Below, one piece after another: positions 22,015 to 34,025 of a stretch of 64,000 bases of DNA. The notes beneath the pieces are model-generated. The model saw only the letters and a list, made by a program, of their open reading frames with translations. It did not search any database and was not told where the DNA came from. Position numbers and translations under genes: made by a program. Source of the stretch: Leucocoprinus leucothites (lineage: Eukaryota > Basidiomycota > Agaricomycetes > Agaricales > Agaricaceae); assembly GCA_013368445.1 (NCBI GenBank), contig JAACJO010000002.1, positions 2,356,001-2,420,000 on the forward strand, given 5' to 3'. Position 1 is the stretch's first letter, and each line of letters opens with the position of its first letter.

Positions 22015-24618
22015 GTGATCGCTTTCTTGAATGCTAGCATTGATTATTTTATCCTTTCTTGACTTCTGGCTGGCAGTAGTGGCAGAACTTATGGTGTTGC
22101 GAAATATTCCATTCAATTTAGTACTCTAGTTCGCTTACATATTCCGATATGCTGTTTTTTTTCTCTATGTCACTCTTTTGAACGACAAATATGACGTGTG
22201 CCTCGAATTGTGCTCCCCTTTTTCCAGTGTGGCGCCCAACAAGGTTATTTTACCGAGCGTATCACAGGTCCGGACTCCAATCACTAGACACTCCCGCTAA
22301 TCTCCACATAACTTGTCGTACCAGCCTTTGTTGGTTCCACTTCCCTAATGTGCACTCTAGCTCCTCATAAGCAACATGCGACCCTTTTTTGATATACGCA
22401 TCATGGTTCCTCACATTTCCTGAGAACTGATGCACGGCTGAATGACCATTTCGGCTCTTGTTCCGACTCGGGAGGGTCCTTAATAGTGAAGAACTTATGG
22501 CTGTAGCCATTGACGATTTCTCACCCGCTGAGCCTCGAGTAACCAAATTGCCTTTCGTCGTCGGAGGGACAGAGAGTGATCCGACTGGTCTTTTGACTTG
22601 TCAGTTTTTCAATCTCTTCCCTGGACGTTGGGGAAGCTGCTACACGACGTCTATCAGCATGCGATCCCTTCTTCGAGCTACCCTCGCAGCTTCAAGGCAT
22701 CACCCGGATGGAACGGGCTTCGATCTCTTGACTCAAGTAAAGGGCCAATTTCAGGACTGCCCTAGGTGCCTCCTGGCCCGAAGACTTGGCCTACAGAACT
22801 CAAAAGTGTACCAGGCGGACTCTAGTCGCAGTGATGAGCTTGAGCATCAAGTGGCTACTTTCGGTGGTATCAGTGGTAGCCTGATTTATTTTAGTAATTT
22901 CTGGTGCCTCAATACCGGATCGCTAGGTAGGTGGATTAGGTTGGCATAGGGTTCGTCGTTGAAGCGGCTCCATTGCGGAGGAAAAGCTGGACAATCGTGG
23001 TGGCACGAGATAATCCGCGGACCTCTTCTGATGCAAAAGTAACCCATTTTGCTTAGATCTAACCAAAAGGGATTTCGAGCCGCGAACAAGATGTGTCTGA
23101 TGTCAGAACTACGTAATTTCCTGAGAATGGATTCTGGATCGTCACCGTTAAGGCTGGTGACCTGGGAAGACACAAAGCATATGAGGATAATGAAGTATAT
23201 TTGTGATCTGCCGTGCCAAGTCTGGTACCAACGATTCGATCGGTTCAGCTCAGCAATCAGGCAAAACTCAGATTTTCTTTGATTGAATTGAATAATACAC
23301 ATCTTACGTATTTCATATACGTTCAACCCATTCTTCTCACTCGTCATAGGGCACCGCCGAATCAGGCTGTTTCAGAGATAAACGTGATATGGTGAGAGGG
23401 GGCCCAAAGATACGACATGAAGTCAACCAGCGGAGCAGGGGTACTGTGAAACGTGGAACCGCGTTGGACACATCAACTCAGTCTGACGACCAGGGGAATG
23501 TCGACAGCCTTTGAGACTTCAGGCTCCGGTTTCTATAGGTTTTCGTATTAGATTAACTCACCGGTGTCCGAAAAGCATGACCTCTGCCTCACCCATACAA
23601 CCTGGAGAAACAGAAAAGGCAGGAAAGACCCGACAAAAACAGGGAAAATATATCAGTGACAATGTAATGATACTGCCAAGGGCTTCCTTCGGCCTCCGGT
23701 CCTGGATATAATTTTGGTTCCCTGCTCGCTTCAGGATTGACGCTGGTCTGGGCAAGAATGACAAGAATGCTGGGTACATAGCTCCCGGTCATCGAGAACT
23801 AGTGGTGTAAAAAGTTTGAGTCGTCCTTGATTTGAAGCGAGTTTATCACACGAGTTAAACGACCCCCACTCCGCGGGACGATTCATGGTTTAGTACTTAG
23901 TTGCCGCACGCCACGCTCCGAATCCCGTAAATGCCGTAGTGTACACTCAAAGGAATTTTGTCACCCACCGAAGCCATTAAGTATCGCGCGTGGCTAGCAG
24001 TAATCTTGAGATGATCCAACTTGGAAAGAAATTACTTGATGAAAGCCCGCCCATTCACGTTTCAGAGTCTTCTGTCGGACCGTACACAATCCAGAGAAGA
24101 GACCAAAGAGTCGGAGACTGATTTCCTATACCGTTGAACTACAGCGTGACATGAGTGAGAAAAGGCTTCCTATCCTTAAAATACATAATGGTCCAAGTTC
24201 ATGGGTAAAGGGTAGAGACATTCTTCGCGACAGAGGACCGGCGAGACTTCAAGAACAGGGCAGAGCTCTTTACATAAGATTCAAGGACTGGACAGGTTCC
24301 TATGATGGTCGAGTTGAAGGCGAGATGAAGGGGTTGATTCGTCCCACAGACAAGGTATGGGTTTCCAAAACAGACAGTCTCGGAGTTCGCCAACTGAGAA
24401 ATGAAAGTCCAGGGCTTGTAGCATACACCGCAGGCAGCCGGCACGCGGAAATCGGCCAAATACTTGTCAGACCTGTGAATGGTTGTCATAAGGTTTTGCA
24501 TCGTTGCCACACAGAAGTCAAATATCGCAACTAGACAAAATGCCGGTTTTCAAGGAAATGAATTAGTCGATAGAGAAAGATAGAGGGAGGGCTGATGGAT
24601 CACCGGCAGGTAGAATTA
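22015..24618. other. Gene-poor stretch of about 2.6 kb
   Basis: No supported gene. Open frames of 80-160 codons exist, for instance plus 22458-22949, minus 22886-23347 and plus 24151-24534. None shows a recognisable domain, clean splice continuation or conserved motif. The minus frame at 22886-23347 loosely resembles a leucine-rich F-box-type C-terminus and may be a relic. Two convergent genes end near the borders. Confidence 0.4.
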
Positions 24619-26892
24619 TCACCAATCCTCCGGTACGAAGTTCCCGAGCAGATCGAGCTCATCGTCTTCAATATCACCTTCGATACCATCCTCCCAACCG
24701 GCCTCTTCGATAACTGCACTGAAGGGATCAGGGTTGCTCGTCTTACCTCTTTCTCGACGTCTACGGAATGCGTGCTGTCGTCTGGCTCTTCTAAGGCGCC
24801 TGACTACAGGCGAAGGCGGGTCTGCGACATTCCATTCTAGTTCTTCAGCATCCAGGTCATGATGGGAATGAGAGCGAAGCATTAACTCGTCATCAGAGGA
24901 GCGGCAGGAGCAATTCTCGTCTTGGCTCTTGTCATTTTCCTGTGGCTGATCCTCGTGGGCATTGGAAGAATGTCTTGGCTTTGCAGCTATACCACGTCCT
25001 TCTTGAGTCGCTTGGACAACGGTTCCACTCCTCGTTCTTCTAGCGCCACCACCACCTTGGATGATAGTGCCACTGCGATTTCTTCTGCCCAAAGCACGCC
25101 TACCACTTATTTTGTTCTGTATGATAGTACCGCTGCGCGTTCTTGAGAACCCTGGGGTTCGTCGATTCCGAGATGTCTCTGAAGAGATTTCACTGTTCTC
25201 TTTTTCTCCACAATCGCTGTAAGTAGAAGCTTCAGCGAAATCGCGGTTAGACACGGTTGTATCAAGTCTAATGACACGGGACCCCGTCTTCCGTAGGCTC
25301 AGCGGCGATTTTTCCTCGTCCTCCTGGGTACCGCTGCTCATTGCTTCCACGGGGCTCTCTAGAGTAGGGGCTCCCGGGGTTCCGTCGGGTATGGGGGAGA
25401 TGAGATGAACTATCGATCAGCATGAGAACATCCAGGCCATGATTAAGATAACACTTACTGAGTTCCACATCCTCCACCGTCTCCTCTAGCGTATGCTCCA
25501 CAACACTGAGGTCATGATTCTTTTGTTGCTTGTAGTAGGTCGGCGGAGAAATAATACTATCGCTGATCCAAGGAGAATCCTGGTTGACTTCTCTCGATTC
25601 TTGGTATGCTAAGTTATTCCGTCCACCTGCTAGAGCCTCGCTGGTAGAAGTAGTTTTAGGGCAAGAGTTCGATAAACGGGATAAGTTAGGTGTGGATCTC
25701 CCTTGAATTTGCTTGAAATAGTCTCTCGCGTTGCTATCGTTGTCGATATTACTGCCAAAGAGACTCATCTGAGAAGGTGGGCGGTTGAAATCCACACTTC
25801 CATCCAAGGAGGAGTGGAAATAAGTCTCCGAGCCACAGAGGAAGTCATAAGTAGTGAAGTGGTTCATGCCCATGTTCGTTCCTTCGTCTAAATCGACGTC
25901 ATTGATATTGCCGTCCCGTCGTTCTTTTCTGGCATTGTTCAAGCTCCCGAGCACAGATGATGTAAAACCAGGTGCAACCGAAGGCGACCGAAGAGACGGA
26001 GCAGAGGGACGCCGTTGAAGGTTGGCAGGTGAGACAGCCGATGGCTTTCTATTTCCTTGGAGGGGAGAGACTGACTCGCTTTCCGGTGCAGAGTAGTGGC
26101 TAGCAACATGGTTTCTAGCCCCAGAGACACTTCTGTTAATGGCCTGATTTTTACGAGCGCCTGAATGGCTTGGCATATGCAATGGACGAGAAGAATGAAA
26201 AGATTTTGGATCTACATCTGCGGTAGTCCCCTGCCAAGCTAGTTGAACTGCGGGGGTTTTCAAAGGAGAAGACGGACGAGAGGTAAACGGGCTAGCAAGG
26301 GGAAGCCGAAGAGATTTTGTCGTATCAGAGGCAATTATATGCGTGGTTTTAGAGGGCTATATGGCAGTAAGAGACGTTCTCAGGTGGCCTTGCCATAGAA
26401 TCGACTCGCCTTGGGTTTCATGTTTTCCTTTAGGCGGCGAGAGGTAGTACGGCTTCGCGGCCGCTCACCACTTCGCTTGACATGCCTTCCTCTGTGTTTC
26501 TGCACTGCAGTGGCTTTTATTGGATTTAATGCCGCAGATGGAACAGGGGAGAACCGATGACCAGGAGAGACAGGCAAGGGTTTGGAAGTCCCTAACTTGA
26601 ATACTTCAAATTTGCTGTCCTCGGTCGGATAAGGGGTTAGCAGGACGCCCCTGGTGGTCGAGTTCTTTGTTTCAGGGTCTGAATCATTACAATTTGTGGC
26701 AGCCGTTGTAATTTCACTCGCGGAAGGGTGTCCCGAGCTATATGTTACAAGCGAGGTGGGGTTCGAAATCTTATTCTCATAGTCAGAAGAGGCGATGAAC
26801 AAGAGAAATCCAGGGCTAACTGGTTTCTGAAAACCTCCATGTGTATCATGAGTTTTTCGGCCATAAGTTACTGATTTGCGGCGGGGCGACAT
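24619..26892 (-). CDS. Large Ser/Arg-rich orphan protein with RSGT(I/V)(I/V)Q repeats
   Basis: I do not recognise the family. Exons are 26410-26892, 25459-26356 and 24619-25409, totalling 2172 nt (723 residues). The intron between exons 2 and 3 is GT/AG. The one between exons 1 and 2 (26357-26409, 53 bp) starts GCGAGT and ends ATAG. Only its removal restores an open frame, so it is probably a GC-AG intron. The protein is mostly disordered: rich in Ser, Pro, Arg and Asn, with SP/TP sites that suggest heavy phosphorylation. A repeat occurs three times near residues 510-560: RTRSGTIIQ, RNRSGTIIQ and RTRSGTVVQ. The C-terminus becomes acidic (EEAGWEDGIEGDIEDDELDL) and ends NFVPEDW, a likely conserved short motif. 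The start ATG reads MSPRRKSVTYGRK. A nuclear or cell-cycle regulatory role would be a guess. Confidence 0.75.
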
Positions 26893-27436
26893 CTGGGAGG
26901 AAACAAAGGTCAAACTCCGAACATGTCAAGGAACGCGATTTTTACGCCACGACATTAATGACGTCACGCGTTAACACAATTGAGTTTTTCGGACATCAGC
27001 TGTGTCACATAAATATCAATCCCCCACAATGACATCGGTCTCACCACGTCGGGTGTGTGTGTATGGGGGTGGGGATGGGGATGGGGAGTTGACGCATTTA
27101 TGTGGTGCAGTATCATATCAAGAATGTTTTGAATCAGGACTATGAATTTCCTGATTACCTACCTTATAAAGCCTGTCTTAGAGCGAACGGTTCACTGTAA
27201 ATTTCTATTTCAGCATAAATCAACAATCTGTATTCATTTCGGTCCTCGAACTATTAACAGATATGTCATCAGATAAATTCCTAGTGTAATTTAAATAGCA
27301 TATATAAACGAGCGAACGAATGAAAGAAGAGATAAAACAAAACAAAAAAGAAGGAATGCGTGCAAGAACAAGGCTATAAAAGCTTAATGGACAGAAGAAT
27401 ATCCCAAAACAGTGAAAGATCAACAAGAGTCAAATA
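26893..27436. other. Promoter region with G-rich tract
   Basis: This lies upstream of the orphan gene starting at 26892 and downstream of the gene ending at 27437. It contains a GT/G-rich tract at about 27050-27091 (GTGTGTGTGTATGGGGGTGG, then GGATGGGGATGGGGAG) with four or more G-runs. No gene was seen. Confidence 0.55.
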
Positions 27437-30164
27437 TTATAGTTCGATCCTTTGCTCGATGACAGCTTCCTGTGCCATCTTCTCAACTTGCTCAGCACTC
27501 TTGCCAATCACAACGTTTGCGGGATCAACCTTTTCAGCGGAAGGTTCTGGAGAAATAGGGAGAATGGAGACTTGTGGCTCCTCCACATCATCTTCATATT
27601 CTTCGCATTCTTCATCTTCATCCTCCAATTCAGATTCAGGAGAGGCCTCAAAAGCACTATCCAGCCACCGATCGCCCTCCCTGACCAGAGAGTTCATCTG
27701 TACAGCGAAACCCGCAATCATATTTTGCACTTCGCGGTCGAGGTCGTTAAGGACGGGAATCAGATTGTCTTCTGGCGCATCAGTGTGTGTGCCGTTTTGT
27801 AGGGAACGAGCTGTTTGCTCAAAGCGTTCGTAGGCTGGAAGACAATTAGTTGAGCATTCCTATCATCAAGCAACACAGCTTACTCCTCATGAGATCATGG
27901 TAGTTCTGCCAGTCGTAGTAGGTGACATCGTCCAACCAAGCATAATCTAGACCAAGATCTGTCTGAGCACGTTCCGCCAAAGCCTTGGCTTCGCTCGCAA
28001 CAGCCATAACCTGTGCCACAGTGATCAGAATATAATGCAGACAAACAAGGAAAAGACTCACCGCTGATGTTTCCTGCTCTCTCACCTGCACATACCAACT
28101 ATGAACGTCTTCTTGGACGCCCCGAACCACATCTTTGAACTTCCCTTCAACTTTCTCAACTATCTTTTCCCATTTCTCTTTCTCTTTTTCGAGATCTTCT
28201 CCCGGAATCGTGCGGCTCGTGAGCTTTTTCACGTATGCATCCAAGCCCTTCAAGAGTTTTTCACCATCGGCTTGAATCTTGTCAAGAACTTCCTTTCCTT
28301 TTCCATCAGCTACAGAGGTGGCTTTATCCGAAGGAAGCCTTCCAATGAAAGCGACGGCGTCTTGCCGGACGTCCTCAATGTCAAGCTTCACGCGGGCTTC
28401 AAGACTTTTGACAAGAGAATCGAGCTCAGATTGCCAGCGAACGTGTCGCCCGACGATGTTTGCCCTCTTTTCCGCGGTAGCTGCCTTTCTGGCTTCCAGG
28501 TCTTCCTCAGGAGGTGCAACAGGCTCCATTTCCGGTTCTGGCACAGGAATCTTCTCTTCCTCGTTTAAACCAATTTCGCGGAAGAAATCATCAAGGTCCT
28601 CTGGCTCTGCCTGGGAGCTACCAAGTGGCATATCGGGTGACTGTTCACCAGTGGCCGTCTCAGTAGGAGCGGGTGCCGGAGGTTCAACAGGGTCGGGGGT
28701 AGAACCAACGACCACCTGCGTCATCTCAGCTTCCTTAATCTCGCTCTCCAAATCGGCGATGACATTGCTCGCGTGGGCAGCACTTGCTTCGGCAATACTA
28801 GCTGCCTTCTCAAGGGTTTCTTCGGGAGTTGGAGTAACAAATTCGGGCGTGGGGGCATCGGGTGCCTCTGGCTCCGCGTCTGCGCCAACAACACTGTTGA
28901 CAATGGTGGAAGACAAGGGAACAGGCTCGAATGCGCTTGGTTCAGGGACAGCAGTGGGCTGAGGGGCAGCTTCAGCAGTCGCTGGCTCTGCATCGATATT
29001 TGCATTATCAGAAAAAACGGGGCGCTCGGTTAAAGTGGGAGCTGGAGTCGTGCTGGCAGTGATAGTGGGAATCGGCTCGTTTACGCTCTGGGAGGGCCCG
29101 GACTTTTCAACAGCCTTTTCCCAAATCCTAAGGACGTGTGGATCCACAAACTCCCTCCGAAGATCCCCAACCCGACCTAGGGCAATTTGAGACAAAATCA
29201 TAGCCTCGGATGCTACGTATTTGCCCTTGGATTGCGCCACTCGAGTAACTTTGAACAGCAGTGGCTTGATCCGCGCATAGCCATGGAGAATGTGGGGCTT
29301 CGTGGAGGCGTAGGCACGGGCGGCGTACGGCTTCGTTACGTCATACACGAACAAGGTGTATTTCTGCGCCTTGTGAGCATAGATAGACGTGTGGTACGCC
29401 AAGGTACGGACGTAGGGCTGCGCCTGGTGATTGTAATACTTGGCGCGCTTGATGAGAGGCGAGACGTATTTGTTGACGTGAGGTTGGAGGTACAGAGTGT
29501 ATCTGGGTACGACGGCACGAGACCAGTATGGTTTGATGACAGTATTCCAGACGCGTGACGACGTTTGCTTTGAGATTCGGATCCCAGTATTCACATAGGG
29601 TGCGACTTGTTTCTGGGCAGCAGCAACGTAGGGTGTTACTGGTTGGATATATCTTTGATAAACGGGTTTTGCATATTGTTCGTAGGGTTGTACGACAGCA
29701 GGATGGGTAAATGTGGCGCGGAGTGGTGGGATGACGTAGGGTTCAAGAACGTGTGTGCGATAGGTCGCAAGAGAGTGGCAGACAGAGCTATCATGAGAAT
29801 CGGAGGGGCAAATGTAAAGAGCGTATGCTGCAAACGCGGCGAGGAACAGAAGGAAAAGTTGGTCTACCAGAGACCGCTTCTTTTTTCGCGCAAGTGGAGT
29901 CTTGTAATTCGACTTTGTTAACTTAGTCGTATGCTTTAATTGAAGCGTGCCATTGGGAATCTGTAACGAAGATGAGCCTTCAATGGAAGTAATCAAGACA
30001 AAGAAGATGCGTACGGCTTTGCTAGAGGATTGTGAGGAAGTGTCTGGGGTTGTGGAGGGTTTAGAATGCGGTTTAGCATTGACAGCGCGAGGTAAGGCCT
30101 GTGTCGAATTCGTGCGGGAGGTAGGCGGGGCCGGCGCCGAAGGTTTTTTACGAGCAGCTACCAT
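27437..30164 (-). CDS. Membrane protein with Tyr/Pro repeat region and coiled coil, function unknown
   Basis: The ATG at 30164 (MVAARKKPSAPAPP) begins a basic low-complexity leader. A 57-bp intron (GTACGC...TTACAG) follows, then a single membrane segment (LVDQLFLLFLAAFAAYALYI). Next is about 200 residues of irregular Tyr/Pro/Val-rich repeats (VQPYEQYAKPVYQRYIQPVT; APYVNTG; QPHVNKYVSPLIKRAKYYNH), then an acidic Pro/Glu/Thr-rich linker and a long charged coiled-coil region (about VRWQSELDSLVKSLEARVKL to KEKEKWEKIVEKVEGKFKDV). Two more introns lie near 28.05 and 27.85 kb. The C-terminus is acidic and ends AVIEQRIEL at 27437. It is about 860 residues and uninterrupted in phase. The repeat pattern recalls amphipathic lipid-droplet-binding segments, but that is only a resemblance. 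I cannot name the family. Confidence 0.8.
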
Positions 30165-33137
30165 CCTGTGGGTAGAAGGAAGAAATCTGTGTTCGAAGTC
30201 GACGTGGCTGTCGCCTTGATGATGGTGTTTTTCGTGTAGTGATGTCTAGTTCAACCGTGGATACCATTTCATAATATTTGATTAATTTGGTAAGTAAAAC
30301 GTCAGTTGTTTTGTTTGTCTCTGCTTACCGCTGGAAACAGAGCACACCGCCACATCAACATCACACTCCAAAAGTTCGAACTTGCCCACCTGTATGGGGT
30401 CTCAGATTTGCGTTTGAAAGGAACGACGAAACATAGAATCCACTCATTGTGTGTTCTGGGAACAATGATATCTCGAAACTAATCACAGAAGCCTCGAAAC
30501 TGTTGCTACCTTTCCTCACAGTCTGGTTAATAGGCTTGAGGCTTAAGCTGGAAACTTAAGAGTGCACCTTTTTCGCTTTAATTTCAAATGCAATATGGAC
30601 TCACTGGATCCTGGTATCAAAAGCAGCCCTGGATAACTGAAGTCAATCAGTTTCTTCCTGACGGAATGACGCCTAGTGAGGGGACGCTGTAACTGGCTCG
30701 CGGGCCGCCATCGGAGTGTAATATATGGCCACGGTCTCGCCCAAATCTTTCGTCAGATCTTTTGGAGAGAGGAATAGCAAGAGAACAATGAAGACATTTT
30801 GACATTTTTCTAGCGAACGACTGCACTCCATAAATCAGAATTATCTTTTTGTGTGTACTTTCCCCATCAGCAGTCACTACGATAAACAGGACAAATTGCA
30901 AATTCAGCCTGCGGGGGAATTAGAATCCTCGGTTCAAATGGTATTCAGTTTTTCCCTGCAGGCTCCTGATCTTGCTTTATCTTGCCGGGTCATCAGAAAT
31001 TCGCCATAATTGTTAAATTTGCAATTAGGTGACCTTCTTGGCCACGGAATGCGGCACTTGAACAAGAACGACCAGGAGTCCTCCTGTCAAACGTGAGGCC
31101 CTGAGGGCGCTGATCTCGGTGCAGAACTCTTTTTGGTGATATTTGCACCTTCGAAGTCGCTGGGGCTGCCCAAATGTGGAGTCTTGGAGTCTTTTAGTGT
31201 ATCGGCGACATCCAACGCTAAAGGTGCAAAACAGGCTGACTGCCCTCGGAAAGTTGACGATCGATTGCACATCGTCAAAGGGCTCAAGCCCCTTTGGAAT
31301 CTAGCACTTGATTGTTTTCATTGATGTTATAACTTTGGCCGGCTGCGATCTCGGACGGCGATGCGTGGTGTATATTAATAGACTTTACTAGGGCATAGTA
31401 TGCAAGAGGAAAAGTCGTCGCTTGGACCCAATCTGCGATGAGATACCGTGGATTACCCGTAGAACATCCCGCAAGGCTGCAATCTGCAATCGAGGCCACC
31501 ATGATTGCGTTTATATCTGATAAGAAACGATAATATATATCCGGAGAACAAGAAGAAATGATTGGGTGTGTTGGATTGAGCAAAAAGGCACATTCTTCTA
31601 TCAAGAAATCCCCTCACTGATTTGGAGCTCCCACAACATCACCCAAGTCAACGAGGCATGTGTTTGGTGGGTCGCATTCTTGAGGAAACTGGCGCTCCGC
31701 CATTGTCGCGCCTACTAGGAATATCCAGTCCCTTTTGAATCAAAGCTTTAACCACTCTGCAGGCCTTACTAGTGATATCAAAGAATCGAACCCTGCACAT
31801 CTTGTTAAAAAACATATCCCCATTTCCTCCGATTATCTGCTTCCATCGTGGTCGCTCCGCCTTCTATTGATAGAGCAAGTTCAAGATCTGGGATACAAAA
31901 GTTGTGTGATGCAAAACATCGCAGCCAAGCCACAGAAGCAATCATTCAGAAGCCATCGAAATACAAGTAGACAAAAACATTAGCTTATACTCCTCAATAT
32001 CTCAATATTGGTCGTCGGTTTTGCGCCCAACGTCGCTTGGTCCCTGTGAATTTCCAATACTCCAAACAGATGACCCTAAAACACGAGGCTACCCTTGCCA
32101 AGACTGGCCAGAATGGTCATGTATTTTTGGAACAGATGAATCTGCAGGAAGGTTAGATATCCTCAGCCAGGTATCAAATATATCAAAGATCTTCTCCGGA
32201 TTTGTGTCCAATTCTTGTCACACCGGCTGAGCGTTATGATGGGTTCCGGGGCGATTCGGCTCCTCGTTTGTATCATTGCCGGCCGTGCCGACAATAGGCT
32301 TTCTCATCATTTGCGAAGTTGTTGAGAAACTCTCTCTTCCAAAATACCCAGAGTGCCATTCAGTGCGCAGGATCATCAGGATACGATGGATGATGTGCAG
32401 GGATAAGTCATTGAATCGCAAATGAAAGCACATGTTCCAACCACCATGTATATCAGAATCTTCTGAAGTGTTTCCAACTGAGGCCAACTTACTGACAACG
32501 CTAGCGTTAGCGAACCCTTTTTGTGTATAATATCGAAGGATGGGGCCCGAGTTGCCAAGTCAATATAGCAAGGAATCATCTTCCCCGACGTCGGATGATT
32601 TCAAGTTGTTTTTCCAGGGCTTAGTATTGAGGACCGCAAGATTCAAGGCCTCGCCGTGTAACGCGACGGCCGAGCAAGCGAGAATCGTGGCAGTAAGAAA
32701 TTTAAGCTTTGATAGAATCTATTGATATGCAGAGATACGTGTCCTCTCGGACTGCCGACTGGCGCTTGCACTGCCCTGTTGCCCTGGGATTTAAATATAG
32801 CTGAGGCTCGGTCCGACTATACACAAAGGCCAGTAAAGAGCGAGGCCTAGCACCAGAAAAGCAAGCCAAGAAGTTGTGGAGAGCGTGGAGAAACCACACA
32901 AATAAACTTCGGTGACACCATGCAGCATCAAGGAAGAGGAGGGTTTGAAATTGCAGGTAGATTGAATCCATTCGGCATATTGTACAAACTGCAGTATCCC
33001 AAGGATCAGCAAAAACTACCGTAGGGACAGAGAAACAAGGAAGAAATAGTAAATAGAGTCAGGGAACGACGGAGGGGTGGGTAACGAATGATAATGAGCA
33101 AAAGAGAATCAGAACCAATGTGGGTAGGAGAGAGATG
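30165..33137. other. Gene-poor stretch of about 3 kb
   Basis: No supported gene. The best candidate is a minus-strand frame beginning at an ATG near 31502 and ending at 31284 (MVASIADCSLAGCSTGNPRY, then ADWVQATTFPLAYYALVKSI), about 72 codons with protein-like composition but no recognised family. Other frames (31735-31983 and 32021-32230 plus; 32702-33012 minus) look random. Part of the left end is the promoter of the gene starting at 30164. Confidence 0.4.
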
Positions 33138-33709
33138 TTACAGTCGGGTGATCGCTTTGGAGTCCAGAGGCATGCCTAGAGGGACAGGCCGATGTTAGAA
33201 GCTAGGAGTTGCAGAGGATATAACTTACCAGAAGGATCAATCCCATTGCTAGCCAGAATCCGGTTATGTCGAATTAACCTTGCTTGATCAAAGCTGGAAT
33301 AATATCGGTTAGAGAGCATAAGTTTCTTCTGTAATTCTGCAACCGTACTTGACGCGCTCCCTCCGCATAATCTCGAGCACCTCCTGGGTGCCTTGTTCAT
33401 CCAATCCGACCCTTGAATCGTTGTCTCGTACGTTGGCCTCAATGTCGAAGGCCGATGAGCTCAGACCGGCATCAACTTGCTGGGAAAATGTCGAAAGAGG
33501 GGTGTAATGGCGCAGCCTGGGGAAGAGGGATCTAACACGTTCCGGAACGTGCGGGAGGATCATCTCGCGGTAACGATACGAAGCTGAAGTTATAGCCACG
33601 AGACACGTATATTAAACAAACTAGTCTGACGGGAACCCTGAGAACTTGAAGGGGACGCACCCAGCGCCAACACGAGAACAAAGCCTAGTACAGAAGCGTA
33701 GAACAACAT
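33138..33709 (-). CDS. Small membrane protein resembling fungal DUF2015
   Basis: Four exons, 33661-33709, 33349-33583, 33229-33293 and 33138-33175, encode 128 residues with all introns in phase. The N-terminus is a hydrophobic signal-anchor (MLFYASVLGFVLVLALG). A basic stretch follows (YRYREMILPHVPERVRSLFP), then the conserved part (AFDIEANVRDNDSRVGLDEQ, IMRRERVNFDQARLIRHNRI, ASNGIDPSGMPLDSKAITRL). That C-terminal pattern matches what I recall of the fungal family DUF2015, whose function is unknown. It is head-to-head with the Smr-domain gene at 34026, with about 316 bp between starts. Confidence 0.82.
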
Positions 33710-34025
33710 CTTCCAAGTAACAGAGCTGTTTGAGCGGTCGAGAACCGAGAGCAACGTAAGAATACACAGGTCAGTGGAGGAGAGGTGTTCTAGTGTCCTG
33801 CGGAATGCTTCCAGGTAGACGACCCACGAGGCTATGACAAACACGTCAATGGCACGTGATTGATCATTGAACCTGTGGTCAAATCACTCCGAGTGGACTG
33901 CTCCTTTCATTGCACTTTTGTCAGCTCTGACATCAATTGACTCCTATCTTCTCGGTACTACATATACTGTTGTACTCTCATTGATTCTCCACCAAATTTC
34001 CACACCTTTCTACTTTTGGAACAAC

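Noticed and set aside
22886..23347. Long minus-strand frame resembling the end of an F-box/LRR protein
   Set aside because: No F-box, no start and no clear repeat. Composition alone is not enough.
28279..28962. Plus-strand 227-codon Ser/Gly-rich frame
   Set aside because: It is antisense to the low-complexity acidic linker of the gene at 27437-30164. Its composition follows from that bias.
31284..31604. Minus-strand frame with a plausible 72-residue protein
   Set aside because: No homologue recognised, no promoter or splice support. Mentioned only in the intergenic note.
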